Assembly: GCF_038396675.1 (NCBI RefSeq)
Contig: NC_088929.1
Coordinates: 36,568,501 to 36,632,500, forward strand
DNA from: Hydra vulgaris
Taxonomy: Eukaryota; Cnidaria; Hydrozoa; Anthoathecata; Hydridae
DNA: 64,000 nucleotides
Reading direction: 5' to 3'
Below, piece by piece: positions 36,005-52,280 of the stretch. The notes under the pieces are model-generated. The model was not told the DNA's origin and made no database searches. It saw only the letters and a list, made by a program, of their open reading frames with translations. Both the position numbers and the translations under genes were made by a program. Numbering within the stretch: position 1 is the stretch's first letter; every line of letters starts with the position of its first letter.

Positions 36005-36540
36005 TGTAAAGATGCTAGCTGTTCAGATCAAGTATGCAGCGCAACAATCTTTCATTGTGCTCTGGATGATTATTGTATTGCTTATACTTTGATAAATGTT
36101 GATAAAAACCTTGATAAGCAGTTTTGAATGATTGTTAATTTTGGGGTCCCACGGGGATCATTTGTGACTGGTGAAATCTTTGAAAAGGAAGAAGATGGTG
36201 TGAATTTTGGGCGTTACGCTTGCACCAGTTATCATTAATTAATAAAAAAAATTAAAATTTCAAAAGGGTGTTATTAAGTAACACTCTTCTGAAATGTTCC
36301 ATTTTTTTACACAAAAAATGCAAAGCAAACCTTGTTAACTTAGTTGATACTTTTGAATACTACAATTATACGAACGATCATGTGTGTCAGCAAATTGCTA
36401 GAGCACATCCAAATTTCATTTGCTTGAACCGGCTTCCATGATACGGGTCCAGTTAAATATGGAGGACCATTTTTTTTTTAACATCTTTGCTTCCAACAAG
36501 GCTGCAAGCAACTAATTATTTATTAAAAGCAATTATGAAT
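36005..36540. other. Spacer
   Basis: Contains an inverted pair of AAAAGGGTGTTATT / AGTAACACTCTTCT words at about 36260-36290. No gene. Confidence 0.45.
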
Positions 36541-36547
36541 GTTATGA

Positions 36548-36829
36548 TTAAAAGCAACTAACTAAAATTAAATTTGGAAGTTTCTGGAAGAGAAAAGATG
36601 GAGATTGAAGAGCAAGAAAACGATTGACAGACGACTTAAAGGATTGCAAGTTATATGAATCATAAAAGCAAGATGAAGGAAGTGAGTTCCAAAGAACTGA
36701 TGTTCGAAGAAAAAAACTTGAGGAATAAGAGTTTTTGGAGCACTTAGGAATAGTCACAGAAAAAGGATGAGACTTAATTGAATGACGAGTAACACAAGAA
36801 TGAATTTTAGTAGATGGCACAAGAGGCAC
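36548..36829 (-). pseudogene. LINE ORF2 C-terminal segment
   Basis: Open 93-codon block ending the LINE protein; contains FFLRTSVLWNSLPSSCFYDS and SFKSSVNRFL, a pattern found at the end of many non-LTR reverse transcriptase proteins. Confidence 0.75.
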
Positions 36830-37299
36830 TAGCTCTTAAGAGTGGTGCCCATTATAGTATTTGTAGAAAGTAGAAAGAGAAGCAACATTACGACGATGTA
36901 AAAATGGTTAGAGGTTGGCTGCAAGAGCATGTCCAACTATGTTTCCTATGTACTTTTGCACCTTTTTTAAAAGAGAAAGAGCATCATTAGAAGATCCGCC
37001 CCAGATATGGAAACAGTATTCCATATAAGGCCGAATTTGAGATTTATAGAGATAGAGAACAGAATCCGAAGTAAGAAAGTGTCGAGTTTGATAAAGAGAT
37101 GCAACTTTAGCTGATGCTAATTTTGCATCGGATTTGATATATGGTTTCTAAGAAAGATCAGAAGTAAGAGTTAATCCTAGAAGATGAAGGATAGATGACT
37201 TATCGAGTACGTTACCGTTCATAAATGTAGAAAGTTCTAAATTATTGCAATAATGATTGGCTGAAAAAAATTATCTGAATTAAATTTCACCGGTCACTG

Positions 37300-37919
37300 T
37301 GAGGCCTAAGCTGTAGCAGAAGTGAGATCCTTTCAAAGCTCAAATGCCCCCTTCAAACAATCAGAGAGAGTGGGCTTCTTATCATGACAAGAATAAATGG
37401 TAGTATCATCAGCAAACAATGCCACCTTAGATATAAGAATACCTGGAAGATCGTTAATGTAAATTAAAAAGAGCATAGGGGCAAGTAGTTAGATGAATCA
37501 TATCGCTCTCCATAATTTTTGAAAATGGGGATAATAGATGCCGCTTCTCAGCAGGCTGGAAAACAAGACTCTGATAAGCACTTTTTGAATAGTTTTGAAA
37601 GTATAGACGACAGCTCCAGAGAACACTTCTGCAAGACTATAGCAGGTATGTTGTCTGGGCCACAAGCTGCAGAAGAGTCTAAGCATGAAATCATTTTCGA
37701 TACAGAAGCTGGAGTAATACGAATGTCAAGCAATGGATCAACCTGTTTGACGGCTATATCAAGTAGAACGCAAATAGTGGAATCAAGAGATGATATTGAT
37801 GAAAAGTTCTTAGCAAACAATTCAGCTTTGTCTTTAAGAGAGGTGATATAGTCTGAACTATACAAGAGAAATGGAATCACAGATTTACCCTTATCATTGA
37901 TACTATTAAAGAATCTCAA
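37300..37919 (-). pseudogene. LINE reverse transcriptase, deleted core
   Basis: The upstream part is open from 37919 and includes ITPASVSKMISCLDSSAACG and PDNIPAIVLQKC, the N-terminal reverse-transcriptase lead-in. After a junction near 37490 the reading resumes at MLFLIYINDLPG and reaches the catalytic FADDT box (37402-37416, VALFADDTTIYS). The palm segment carrying the first catalytic aspartate is absent. Confidence 0.85.
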
Positions 37920-37929
37920 GAAGTCATGA

Positions 37930-38230
37930 GAGCTGAATTTTTGTGATTAAATACGAGATTTCATGACCTGAAAATAGCGGGCTTTGGCGTTAGACAAAAA
38001 CTTTTTATAATGGTTTCTAGCAGTAATAAACAGACGCCTGTTTTCTGGAGAATTGTTTTGCTGATAGATATAAAAGTAATGCTTTTTCACAGTGCAAGGA
38101 AAACCATGGAGAAGAGTGAGGCTTGATTTGGACTCGTTGAGAGGGAATAAAAGATTCCATACCAACCACGAAGTTATGTATGAAGCACATTTGTCGACAG
38201 GAAGACGAAATATTTCTACCCAAGAGCCAT
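37930..38230 (-). pseudogene. LINE linker region
   Basis: Two overlapping frames carry the linker between endonuclease and reverse transcriptase. Visible are VVGMESFIPSQRVQ and, after a frameshift, LTLLHGFPCTVKKHYFYIYQ followed by ENRRLFITARNHYKKFL, a pattern typical of this linker in animal LINEs. Confidence 0.65.
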
Positions 38231-38363
38231 CACGAAGAAAATCACGAAAAGAGTCCCAGTCAGCTTTAAGATAGTTGTAAGAGGTACAATGATAGGGGTA
38301 TTAAGATGATGAAGAAGAATAAGATAATAGTGTTAGAGAGATCAAACCGTGATCAGAAGCACC

Positions 38364-38927
38364 TTAGGGGGAATGTGGAGAAGCTGAGCTCTGACTAGGA
38401 TAAAAAATAATACATAAGTCGAGTAGAGAAGGTAAATGATTCGGGTTGTCTGGAAAGCGAGTTGAAAAGTTGACTATTAGGGATTGAACAAGGCAAAAGT
38501 TGTGGGCTTTAATGCCTGCAGAGTCACTGACACTAGAGCCAAGCCATTCAGTGTGATGAGTATTAAAGTCACCGACAACAACTATTTTAGCTGATGGATA
38601 AAGAGAGAGGGCTTGGTCAATATGATCAGAAATAACATCAAAAAGAGTGCAGTCTTGAAATGAAGGAGAGCAATATAGAACAAAGAGAAAGGCAATAGAG
38701 TGAAGAGGTGCTAAGCGAAAGAACAATAAAGAATAGTCTATGGATTCAAACCTACTTTCCCGACAAATGGGTGAATTCTTACGAATGTAAATGCCCAGGC
38801 CAAGTATGTGACTGTTTGAGTCTTTACGAATTAAAGGAAGATAACCATTAACGCTAAGATCACAAGATGAGACAGCTGAACTCAAATTAGTCTCACAAAG
38901 AGCAAGTAGGTCTGGTAAACTTTGCAA
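38364..38927 (-). pseudogene. LINE endonuclease domain
   Basis: A 187-codon open block. It contains LLALCETNLSS (catalytic ET), IRKNSPICRES, VVVGDFNTHHTEWLGS (GDFN box) and RFPDNPNHLPSLLDLCI. The final SDH box follows in another frame near 38340-38360 (the family's GASDHGL region). The apurinic-type endonuclease would nick target DNA for target-primed reverse transcription. Confidence 0.87.
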
Positions 38928-38929
38928 GA

Positions 38930-39660
38930 GTTAAGACTCAACAGAAGAAAAGTTACTTCGAAGACCACGAATATTAGTGAATGATAGGTTTAGAGAACTT
39001 GGTTATGATGATGGTTTTTTGTGTTTTATAGTTTTTGTTACTTTGTTCATTTTTGTATTTGTTAAAAAACTTAACTTAAAGCATAGACAGTGCTCAGTGC
39101 ACTATTTAATAGCCCAAGCGATTGCCTCATTACTATTAATAAAACCAAAGCCGTAATAAAGAGCTCCAAATGTGGCCTTGACAAAGCACACCAAAAGTAT
39201 GAACAGAGACACCATCCATGCGCAACATAGCGCTGTTAATACTTTTATATTTTTCAGCTGTTGATGGAATCAGCCTCTCTGAGAGCTACCACAGAGTTCG
39301 GGAAACCTGACTATCAGCCAGCATAAGAACCATAAAACTGAGTTATAGAGCTGTACCCTCATTAGGAGATAATAGAATGAGTTGCCTAGTCATAAAAACA
39401 GAGACACAAGCAAAACCCATGCATTGAGTCAAGAAGATCCAGCATTCAACATCCTAAACTGGAAACAATTTATTAAAAATACTTCTGCGCCAGCCTAATA
39501 GAGGAAGAAGGGGTGCGAGGCAGGTCAACAGATAGTTTCTGTTTACCCTTAAGTTTTTGCCTAGGAGGCCTTCTACAAGACAGTAGCCGGATGTATTTAA
39601 CATCTGCCCAAGAGTATTTTTATAGAGGTACCATCTGTAGCCTTTACTCAACCAAGGGCC
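38930..39660 (-). pseudogene. Possible LINE 5' region or ORF1 remnant
   Basis: Contains a 65-codon frame (39454-39651, with GYRWYLYKNTLGQML) and GC content higher than the surroundings, but no ORF1 domain I recognise. Assigned to the LINE only by adjacency. Confidence 0.4.
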
Positions 39661-41583
39661 CCAAGGCAGGGGGTGTTTAAGTCGGAGTTGGCATCTCCTA
39701 GCCTTTGCCTAAAAAGACGTATCCTACAGGACAGCAGGATATGAAACAGGTTGTACTGGGTTACACGTTACCAGTAGTAGGATAACCTGATCTGACACAA
39801 ACCTGACCTGACAGCTGGTCACTTAACAGTTTCTTGCTAAGCATTTTTAAGTATCTTGTAAAGATGATTGACAACTAAGTCTGACAACTAAAGCCTTGAT
39901 TTGATTGAGCCTAGTGTTCACAAGTTTCTAGATTTGGCAAGACACTTAGATTTGACGTCACACCATGTGCAAGGCTGCATACTTGAATGGATTTGAAGAC
40001 TATATATTATATTTGAAACTTTTATATCACAAGCCAAAATTAGTTTACCTCCGTTTGCATTATTTGGTACCAGATTTTTTCAATATTGGAGTGAGTTTCA
40101 GGCAAATCATTCTGAGAGGTTATTTTTGTAGGGTAGCTAGTTTCATCTCTTAACGCAGTATTAACAATTTCCAGAAAAAACTTGAAAAAACTTTGAATTA
40201 CTCATGGCTTATCACAGGTGAAGAAATTGCTCAAGTGTTGACCTGCTTTTAGAACATTCATGTAAATATTCAGGGGCGTGTCTGCTACGTCGTTGCACGT
40301 ACCCAAAAACTTAAATAAAAGTTTTTTAACTTGATTATATTATTGAAAAAAAAAATTTCTTATTATATATAACTATAAAAACCAAGCTACAGCAATAGTT
40401 AAACAAATTATGAACGGTTAATTGTCTGAGACGGCTGGAAAAAAATTAGAGACCGGAAAACCTGGTAGTATTTCGGTTTCATAATTTTTCGATTATTTAA
40501 AAAAAATAGTTTCAATTTTTTGATGGAGGCTAAACTAACTTTTGAGTTGTATAACTTAATTAGAAACTTGAATTGAGATACCTTTTATTTCGTCATATAA
40601 AACTTTATTATTTAAATATTTTATTTTATTAGTTTAAAAAAAATCAAAAGACAGAACTGATTTTTAATATGGATGTTTGAATTGTGAAATCACGGCATGG
40701 ATACTTTACAAAAGCTTTTTATTCCTGTGGTTTTCTGTCTCAAAGAATTTCTTTAAATATCAATAGAATACTTAATCGTGCAACCTCGTCTACTGCTTCT
40801 TCTACTGGAGTTAATAACAAATTTTGATTTTATTGTTGGACTGTGTATAACAAGACATGTTTTTAATTTAACTTTTTATTTACACGATTGCGCAACCAAG
40901 TAATAATGATATTTTTCATAGTTTGAATCTTATTCAAGCATTAAATGATTTTGCCAGCATACTTAGAAATATCGTTTATCAAAACCTTCAAATATGTTTT
41001 GAGCAAGCCTAAACATTGTATTTCAAATTTTTTTAAATTGGTAATCACTGCTTCTTTGCTAGACAATCTGAGTACTGAGTTTAACACAATGTTTTATGAT
41101 ACAACTTTTAAGTGTTATAAAGTATATGTCTTTTAGTTTCTTCGTTCTAATCTATAGTTTTTTCAAAAAACAATTCCAGAAAGTCAGTGTTTTGTTATAC
41201 TAGTAGGAAAGACATAACTTTGAGTGCCTTTTATTTAACCAAAGGCTTTATTACGTGAGTTTGATCTGTGGGAAATTTAGTTGAATTTCACTTAACTAAG
41301 TTAAACAAAACAAAAATTAACTGCCACAATTTCAAAAATGAACTCTATTATTACTAAAACATTACAAGCAATAAACCTTTTCTTTACTGAGGCGCCTAAA
41401 TGGTTATAAGAGAATGGTAAGAAGAAGTTGCAAAGCAAAATGGGGTAGATAAAGTCTAAGTTGTTTAGCTTAGCTTTTCGAGCAGAGTTGTCTATAGATA
41501 GTAATCAAGTTTTTAACAAGTTTGTTATAAATATTTATGAATTGTGTTTCAAAAAATGGTTTTGCTACCTTTTGTTACACAGC
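39661..41583. other. Spacer, no gene supported
   Basis: The first 200 bases are relatively GC-rich (AGTCGGAGTTGGCATCTCC…) and may still be LINE 5' sequence. Short frames at 39965 and 40945 lack any coding hallmark. A CAGGGGCGTGTC word at 40270 resembles a hAT end, but no partner was found. Confidence 0.5.
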
Positions 41584-41686
41584 TATTTTCGTAGCCAGAC
41601 AACTTAGTAAAAACATTATTTTCGTAGCCAGACAACTTAGTAAAAACATTATTTTCGTAGCCAGACAACTTAGTAAAAACATTATT
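41584..41686. repeat. Three-copy 33-bp perfect tandem array
   Basis: The unit starting TATTTTCGTAGCCAGACAAC repeats three times without change. Because 33 is a multiple of three, one + frame reads FVARQLSKNII three times, but the flanks show no gene. Confidence 0.95.
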
Positions 41687-42680
41687 AAGCATTGTACAGT
41701 CATTACAATACGTTTTTTGACTCTTGGTAAGTATTTATAAAGTTTATTTATAATTAAAAGTTGTTTATAAAACTATATTAAAAAATTTACACAACAAAAT
41801 CTTGCATTTAAAAAATTATAACCTGTTTATATTTTGCATAACGTTAACTGAGTATTTTCAAAAAATTGATTTGTTTAATTTGCATAAATCATATTTTTAG
41901 CTTTAGTGACCATTTTAGCGATGTTATTAGTCATTTAAAGAATTATCAAAATACTCTTATAAAATACACTCAATCCGGTCAAAACCAACAAAAAATAGGG
42001 AGGGGGAGGGGTTATTATTTTTTTATGGACTTACCCGAAAAATTTCCTGTAAACGCCCGCTGAAAATTTGGCTCTATTATTATGCTATTTGATGTTATGT
42101 TTACAGTTCTGACAAGATTTTTTAATCCGTTGTTTGACCCGTATTTTTTTGTAAATTTAAAAGGGCTAGAGAGGTCAATTTTAGAACGCTTAATGGTGGC
42201 CGGGCACTACTTTGACCTAGAAGCAAGTATATGAATTTTACGTTTATAGTAAACTCTGTTTAGAAAGTTTGCTTAAAACTTTCAAATTATTCCTTTTTTT
42301 AATAGATTAGAAACTTTTCAAAAATATACTTCTTTAAATCTATCTAGTCTCATATCTTAACAGTCAAAACTTTTTAAGTGAAGTGGAACATATTGGCAGA
42401 TTTATAAATGAATAAGTTTATTTTTTGGTTAAAGATAGGAAGGAGGCGGGAGAGGGGGCAGACTTCTTTCATTATATATGAAGGCGATGGATGAAACACT
42501 TGGTGTATATTGAAATATGTTTTTATACTAATTTTTTTCATTTTAAATTATAAAATAAATATTGATATTGTTAAAACATTTTTTATACATTTGGTGCATA
42601 ATATTTATTTTTGGGCAGCAAACATGGCGATGCAGCTTTCCCTCTGGTTTTCTGGTTATGTCAGGAGATTAGAGCCTAGT
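41687..42680. other. Spacer
   Basis: AT-rich with G-rich islands at 41998-42012 and 42440-42460. No coding or transposon signature. Confidence 0.5.
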
Positions 42681-42682
42681 AA

Positions 42683-42905
42683 ACACGGGAACGTACAAAA
42701 AACGTACGATGAACGTTCAGAAGGAACGTCTCGAACTCGTTCTAAACTGATCCTAGATTAGACGCTCAAAGACGTCCTTTCACGACGTTCTATAGAAGTC
42801 GTAAAAAGACTTTCCGTCCAAGAGCAGTTATACAAAATTGGTCTAGAAAAGACGTCTTTTAAACGTTAAAAAGACGTTCTAAACGTCTTTTGAACGTTTA
42901 AAAAA
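42683..42905. repeat. Cluster of ACGT-type palindromes
   Basis: Dense AACGTY, GACGTC and ACGTAC words occur here (for example GGAACGTACAAAAAACGTAC and AAAAGACGTCTTTTAAACGT), often as overlapping palindromes. A few related words (CGTTAAAAAGACGTCC) recur at 46619-46640. Possibly the subterminal region of a DNA transposon. Confidence 0.55.
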
Positions 42906-45149
<2,244 letters not shown>

Positions 45150-45385
45150 CCAATACTAAGTGAAGTGAAGTTGATGTCGGAATTACCCGTTTTGATGAAA
45201 ATGCTGTTTTTAGTGATATCTGCACAATTAATGCCATATCCCAAATTATGCATGAAAATAACCGAGTTAAAAAATTTTCTGAAGTATCAAAGTTGATAGA
45301 GATTGTTTTGGTCACGCCTGTGTCTATAGCTGATGCTGAACGGTGTTTTATTACTTTAAAAAGAGTTAAGACACTTTTGAGCCAT
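45150..45385 (+). pseudogene. hAT dimerisation-domain fragment
   Basis: The + strand reads VKKFSEVSKLIEIVLVTPVS followed directly by IADAERCFITLKRVKTLLS, the C-terminal dimerisation motif of hAT transposases (normally …STAEAERSFSTLKRIKT). Only this end is recognisable. An inverted-repeat-like end (…GCCGGCGCTACTG type) lies 230 bases downstream at 45616. Confidence 0.75.
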
Positions 45386-45584
45386 TAGGGCAGTTTTCAG
45401 TCAGTTTTTGCTGGTTTTTGCGTAGGATTAAAAGATTCAATGCCATCAAATACTTTATTTTGAAAGTATGCTGGCGCTTAACTCTCTCAACTAATCAAAA
45501 AGTGCTAGCTTCCTAACAAACACCAAAGCATCAATTACACTGACATCAAGTCGTTGCGATATTGTTCGGTTAATATTTCCTGGC

Positions 45585-45616
45585 TCCACCAAAGTGTAAT
45601 GTCACCGGCGCTACTG
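45585..45616. repeat. Likely right end of a hAT element
   Basis: Read on the - strand, the sequence starts CAGTAGCGCCGGTGACATTA, the CAG-type end typical of hAT elements, 230 bases after a hAT C-terminal coding relic. Confidence 0.5.
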
Positions 45617-45840
<224 letters not shown>

Positions 45841-45949
45841 ATCAACAGTAAATGAAAAATTGCCAAAAAAATAGATCGTTCTGATAAAATTTGATCATTA
45901 TTAATGGCGCCAGTTTTTTTTTGCACACACTTAGAAATGCCCACGAGGC

Positions 45950-48664
<2,715 letters not shown>

Positions 48665-49235
48665 TTTCAGATACTGTTAAAAATAGTAATGATAATGTCA
48701 AAGAGAATAAAAAGAAAGCAGCCTGCATTGGCACCGTTTGGTTTCACAAAAATGTTAGGAATGAAATGAAATGTAAATAAGTGCAATCCGATTGCCATTA
48801 GAAACTGTTAAAACTAGTGTTGAATGCGAACATTGCAAAAAATTATTTAAAAGCCAACAAGGACAAGCTTTTCATATTAAAGTATTCACAGAATTAGCAA
48901 ACAAGATTGTAAACATTCACAATCACAAGTTCTTTAAAGTAACAAAAAACTTATCATTCTAGCAGTGAAAGATGTTCTTAATAACATAGTCAACAAAGTT
49001 GTTAGTGCAATAAAAAAAGTAATGAGTCTAGCAAATTAGCTGGTAACAAACGCCACCAATATACTGCTGCCTTTAAAGCAGAAGTAATTAACACCTATGG
49101 TTATGAGGCAAATCAAGAAACTATAGCAGAGTCGTTTAGTGTAACATAAAGTCAGATTTTGCGATGGCTTAAAAAAAAAGAAACTATTAAGACATGTACC
49201 ATTAAAAATCTGCGCGTGTTCTGATTGTAAATAGT
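48665..49235 (+). pseudogene. pogo-like transposase, N-terminal half
   Basis: Across frame breaks the + strand reads KRKQPALAPFGFTKMLGMK, a zinc-finger-like VECEHCKKLFKSQQGQAFHI (about 48821-48880), and a helix-turn-helix NKRHQYTAAFKAEVINTYGY…ETIAESFSV…SQILRWLKKKETI (about 49045-49190). This is the N-terminal architecture of a pogo/DDE_1-type animal transposase whose C-terminal half is recognisable at 60360-61503 on the same strand. Homology stops shortly after the helix-turn-helix, where the mariner relic begins. Confidence 0.7.
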
Positions 49236-49317
49236 TAATTGATTTAAAATGCCATTGTATTAATCTTTTTCAAAAATTTAAACAACTCTGTTATCAAAAC
49301 AATTAGTTTTAATTGAA

Positions 49318-50271
49318 ATGTCATCAAATCAAGATAAGAAGCGAGAAAAAATTTTGCATTTTCTAGTTGAAAATTCTGGTGTATCAAGCAAAATAATTTT
49401 TAAAGAGTTGCAGATTGTTTTGAGAACAGTGCACAGCATTGTGAAACTATTTAAGGATACAGGTACAATCAAAAAGAAATCAGGAAGTGGGAGGGAAAAA
49501 TGTTTTGTTAGACGAGATCTTGGTAAAAAAGTAAAAGATGCCTTTGACAGAAAACCGGAGATTTCTGTTCGAACTTTAGCGAATAAATTTAAGACAAATG
49601 CTCCCACTTACAAAGAGTAAAGAGAAATTGTGCCTATAAATCTATTAAAAAGAAAAAAGTTACTCGTCGTGAAGAAAAGCAAGAAAATGTCGCAATGTTA
49701 TAAGCTGCTCTTTAAAAAATTATATGCCAAAAAAATCTTGTTTGATTATTGACGATGAAACTTATTGTGCTGCGTAAACTGAATTTCAATTATAAATGCA
49801 TTAAACTGCAAAAATTCGCTAAAAAAATTCTTAGTTTGACAAGCAACTTGTAAATGTGGGGAAAGAAGTTCTTGTTTTGTGACTACGGGAACAATTAACA
49901 CCAAAATATACATAAAAGAATGCAAACTTTTGCCCTATTTAGGAACACACACGGGTAACGCGTTATTTTGATCCAATTTAGCTTCATGTCACTACTCTGG
50001 GACAAGTTTAAACTGGGTTAGAGAACATTAAGTAGATTTCGTTGAAAATTACTGCAATCCACCAAATTGTCCCGAACGACGTCCTATTGAAAGATACTGG
50101 GCTCTTGTCAAAAGAAAATTAAGGCTCAATGTAAAAAAAGCTAGAAAAATAAAATACTTCAAAAATAAATGGATTAGAGCTATCAAGAAAGTCCAGCCGA
50201 AGACTGTGCAAAAGCTGATGTCGAGTGTAAAACGCAAAGTGCGTGCGTTCTCACGTACAAAACTTTCTTAA
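49318..50271 (+). pseudogene. Tc1/mariner transposase relic
   Basis: The first 100 codons are open: MSSNQDKKREKILHFLVENS, then a helix-turn-helix (SSKIIFKELQIVLRTVHSIV) and the linker GTIKKKSGSGREK before DLGKKVKDAFDRKPEISVRT. A region with frameshifts follows, containing a DDETY-type block (about 49750, IIDDETYCA). The C-terminus reads NPPNCPERRPIERYWALVKR (about 50058-50117) and QKLMSSVKRKVRAFSRTKLS to the stop, where the final acidic catalytic residue (E of PIERYW) is retained. The second catalytic aspartate region is scrambled. The element is inactive and unlike the mariner at 10.2 kb. Confidence 0.82.
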
Positions 50272-50388
50272 GTGAAATTCAAGAATACGGATTGATACGG
50301 CCGTGAACATTTTAGTGAACGGACGTGTTTATTATTAAACTTAAAAATAGCTAATAAAAGTATTTTAATTACTCATTTAAAAGAAATT

Positions 50389-51054
50389 ATGGATATTCAT
50401 GAAAACACAATAATGAAGCTATTTAGCGACAGGATTGATAAACTAGAGAGTAAAATATCAGTTATGCAAGAAGAAAATAAAAATTTAAAAAATAAAGTAA
50501 GTGACCTGAATAAAAGTGTTGAATTTTTCAGTGACAAATATGAAAATTTACTATTGGAAATATATGTTTCTAAAAAAACAGCAATGTCATCAGTATATCA
50601 ACTGAACGACACAAAAATAAATATAGAAAATGATAACGTTATTAAAGATAAGTTGGCTGAACTTGAAGATAGGAGTCGCAGAAATAATTTGAGATTTAAT
50701 GGTATAGAAGAAAAAGAAATTGAAACCTGGCAAGAAACTGAAAGTAAAATAAGAGAAATTTTAAAAACTAAATTGGGTTTAAATGGTAATATCGAAAATG
50801 AGAGAGCCCATAGAGTTGGAAAAAAGGTGATGGGTGTTAAAAGAATAAATAGAACTATTGTTGTAAAATTTTTAAACTATAAAGACAAGAACGCGATTTT
50901 GGATAAGTTCGTAAAGGCAATACTCTGGAATGAAAATTTGTTTATAAATGAAGATTTTAGCAAACGTACTATGGAAATAAGAAGAAAGTTATTCGCGGAA
51001 GCAAAGGAGCTACGAAGTAAAGGAAAGTATGCTAAGGTTACTTATAACAAATAA
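50389..51054 (+). CDS. LINE ORF1 protein (coiled coil plus RRM-like domain)
   Basis: A 221-codon open frame. The N-terminal third is a leucine/isoleucine heptad coiled coil (about residues 5-60, with RIDKLESKISVMQEENKNLK). A linker leads to ELEDRSRRNNLRFNGIEEKE (about residues 90-110), the signature of L1-ORF1-type RNA-binding proteins, and then to an RRM-like/C-terminal region with RAHRVGKK and RTIVVKFLNYKDKNAIL. Such proteins trimerise and coat LINE RNA as chaperones. The frame is intact and lies 69 bases upstream of ORF2. It may still be translatable although ORF2 is destroyed. Confidence 0.87.
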   Translation: MDIHENTIMKLFSDRIDKLESKISVMQEENKNLKNKVSDLNKSVEFFSDKYENLLLEIYVSKKTAMSSVYQLNDTKINIENDNVIKDKLAELEDRSRRNNLRFNGIEEKEIETWQETESKIREILKTKLGLNGNIENERAHRVGKKVMGVKRINRTIVVKFLNYKDKNAILDKFVKAILWNENLFINEDFSKRTMEIRRKLFAEAKELRSKGKYAKVTYNK

Positions 51055-51123
51055 TTCACACGCGATTTTAAGTAATTTTTTTTTTTTTTCAATTCATAGT
51101 TATAAAATTATTTAAATTCTGAA

Positions 51124-51611
51124 ATGGATTCAAACCAACTAAATTTTGAGTCAACTTCATTTAACTTTTTTCAAATTAATGATTTTTTACTTGATAATGA
51201 ATCCGATCCTGACATAAATTATTTTAGTGAAGCAAGTGCTCTGCAAACCTGCTCTTATTTTTATAACAATGAATTGAAAGATTATCTTAATAGGGATTTT
51301 CTTAATGTTATTCATTTTAATAAAAGAAGTTTAAAAAAAAACTTTGATACTTTTCATAGTAATATAGAAGAAACTTCTAATATTTTTAACATAATATGCA
51401 TTACAGAGACATGGTGCAGTTCTGATGATGTTAAAAACTCAAATCTCCACCTTCCAGGTTTTAATTTAATTTCTTTAGCGCGTAAGAATAAAAAGCAAGG
51501 TGGTGGTATTCTTTTTACGTGAATGAATACTTGCGGTTTATTAACAGGCCAGACTTAAGCATTTCTGATGGCGATAAAGAGGTTTTAAGTATTGAAATTT
51601 TAACTAAAAAT
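51124..51611 (+). pseudogene. LINE ORF2, 5' part (endonuclease N-terminus)
   Basis: Starts MDSNQLNFESTSFNFFQIND and reaches the endonuclease domain: VIHFNKRSLKKNFDTFHSNI, then IICITETWCSSDDV with the catalytic glutamate (ITETW), and LISLARKNKKQGGGILF. A frameshift occurs at about 51520, after which SIEILTKN is readable up to the transposon insertion at 51611. The rest of the domain resumes at 57220. Confidence 0.87.
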
Positions 51612-51765
51612 TAGTCCGGTAGAATTTCACCAAAAAAGGGGTCAACCTAGAAAAAATTATTATAAAGACATGTTATATATCGTTGGAAAGCTTATTATTT
51701 CCTCTTTAAAATGGGTAATTGGTATTTTTTTTTATTTTGGGGAAAAAAAGTTATGACGTCACAAA
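51612..51765 (+). repeat. Left terminal inverted repeat of the Academ-like element
   Basis: Pairs with 57063-57216 at high identity with few indels; the conserved core includes CGTTGGAAAGCTTATTWTTT and ends near TATGACGTCAC. Confidence 0.93.
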
Positions 51766-52280
51766 GATTAGGAGTAAAATACGAAATTTTAAACGTTGCT
51801 GATAAATTTTAAGTATGCTGTACAATAAGTTGCGTTGTAACTATAATAACACTTATATTTAAATAATATAAAAGTGTTGAGTATATATATATATTTTTTG
51901 TTACTAGAAACATGGCTTTCGGAGCCGCGGGGGCCACAGCCCCCCAAAGGACCTTTTTTGAATTTTGCAAGAGGAATTTTTTTGATTTTTTGTTTGTTTT
52001 TGTCAAATATTTTTGTTAAACTTTGTTTCTGTAAGTAAAAATGGGTAGAGGGAATAAAAATTCCTTGTTCTACATTTCGAATTTTAAAGTTATTAGAATG
52101 TAATAATCTTTTTGTATTCGAAATGTAATCGAATTTTTTTGGCAATATTTATCAAAAACTTTTTAATAAATTATTTATCTTAGTGTTTATAATTATGTAA
52201 TGATTTGCTATTTTCAGATTTTAATATAAATTATCTGATCTTGTAAGTGATAATAAAACTAGTTCTGAAACTGAAAAATT

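Larger units (their letters stand above)
36548..39660 (-). mobile_element. LINE with internal deletion (- strand)
   Basis: This non-LTR retrotransposon is read right to left: 5' region (39660-38930), endonuclease (38927-38280), linker (38230-37930), reverse transcriptase (37920-37300), C-terminus (36829-36548). Same family as the fragments at 1784 and 30831. The central fingers of the reverse transcriptase, with NYRPI and AFD boxes, are missing between about 37498 and 37480, so the copy is inactive. The 5' boundary is approximate. Confidence 0.85.

Noticed and set aside
37519-37851. 110-codon + strand frame
   Set aside because: It is antisense to the LINE reverse transcriptase, whose - strand motifs are clear.
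40270-40310. hAT element start (CAGGGGCGTGTC)
   Set aside because: No matching inverted end or 8-bp duplication was found.
40945-41136. 63-codon + strand frame
   Set aside because: Hydrophobic, AT-driven composition, no motif and no splice context.
49329-49607. 92-codon - strand frame
   Set aside because: Mirror of the mariner transposase N-terminus on the + strand.
51789-52145. 118-codon - strand frame with GGCGPRGS
   Set aside because: Lies in the subterminal non-coding part of the Academ-like element; no domain and no transcript-like context.
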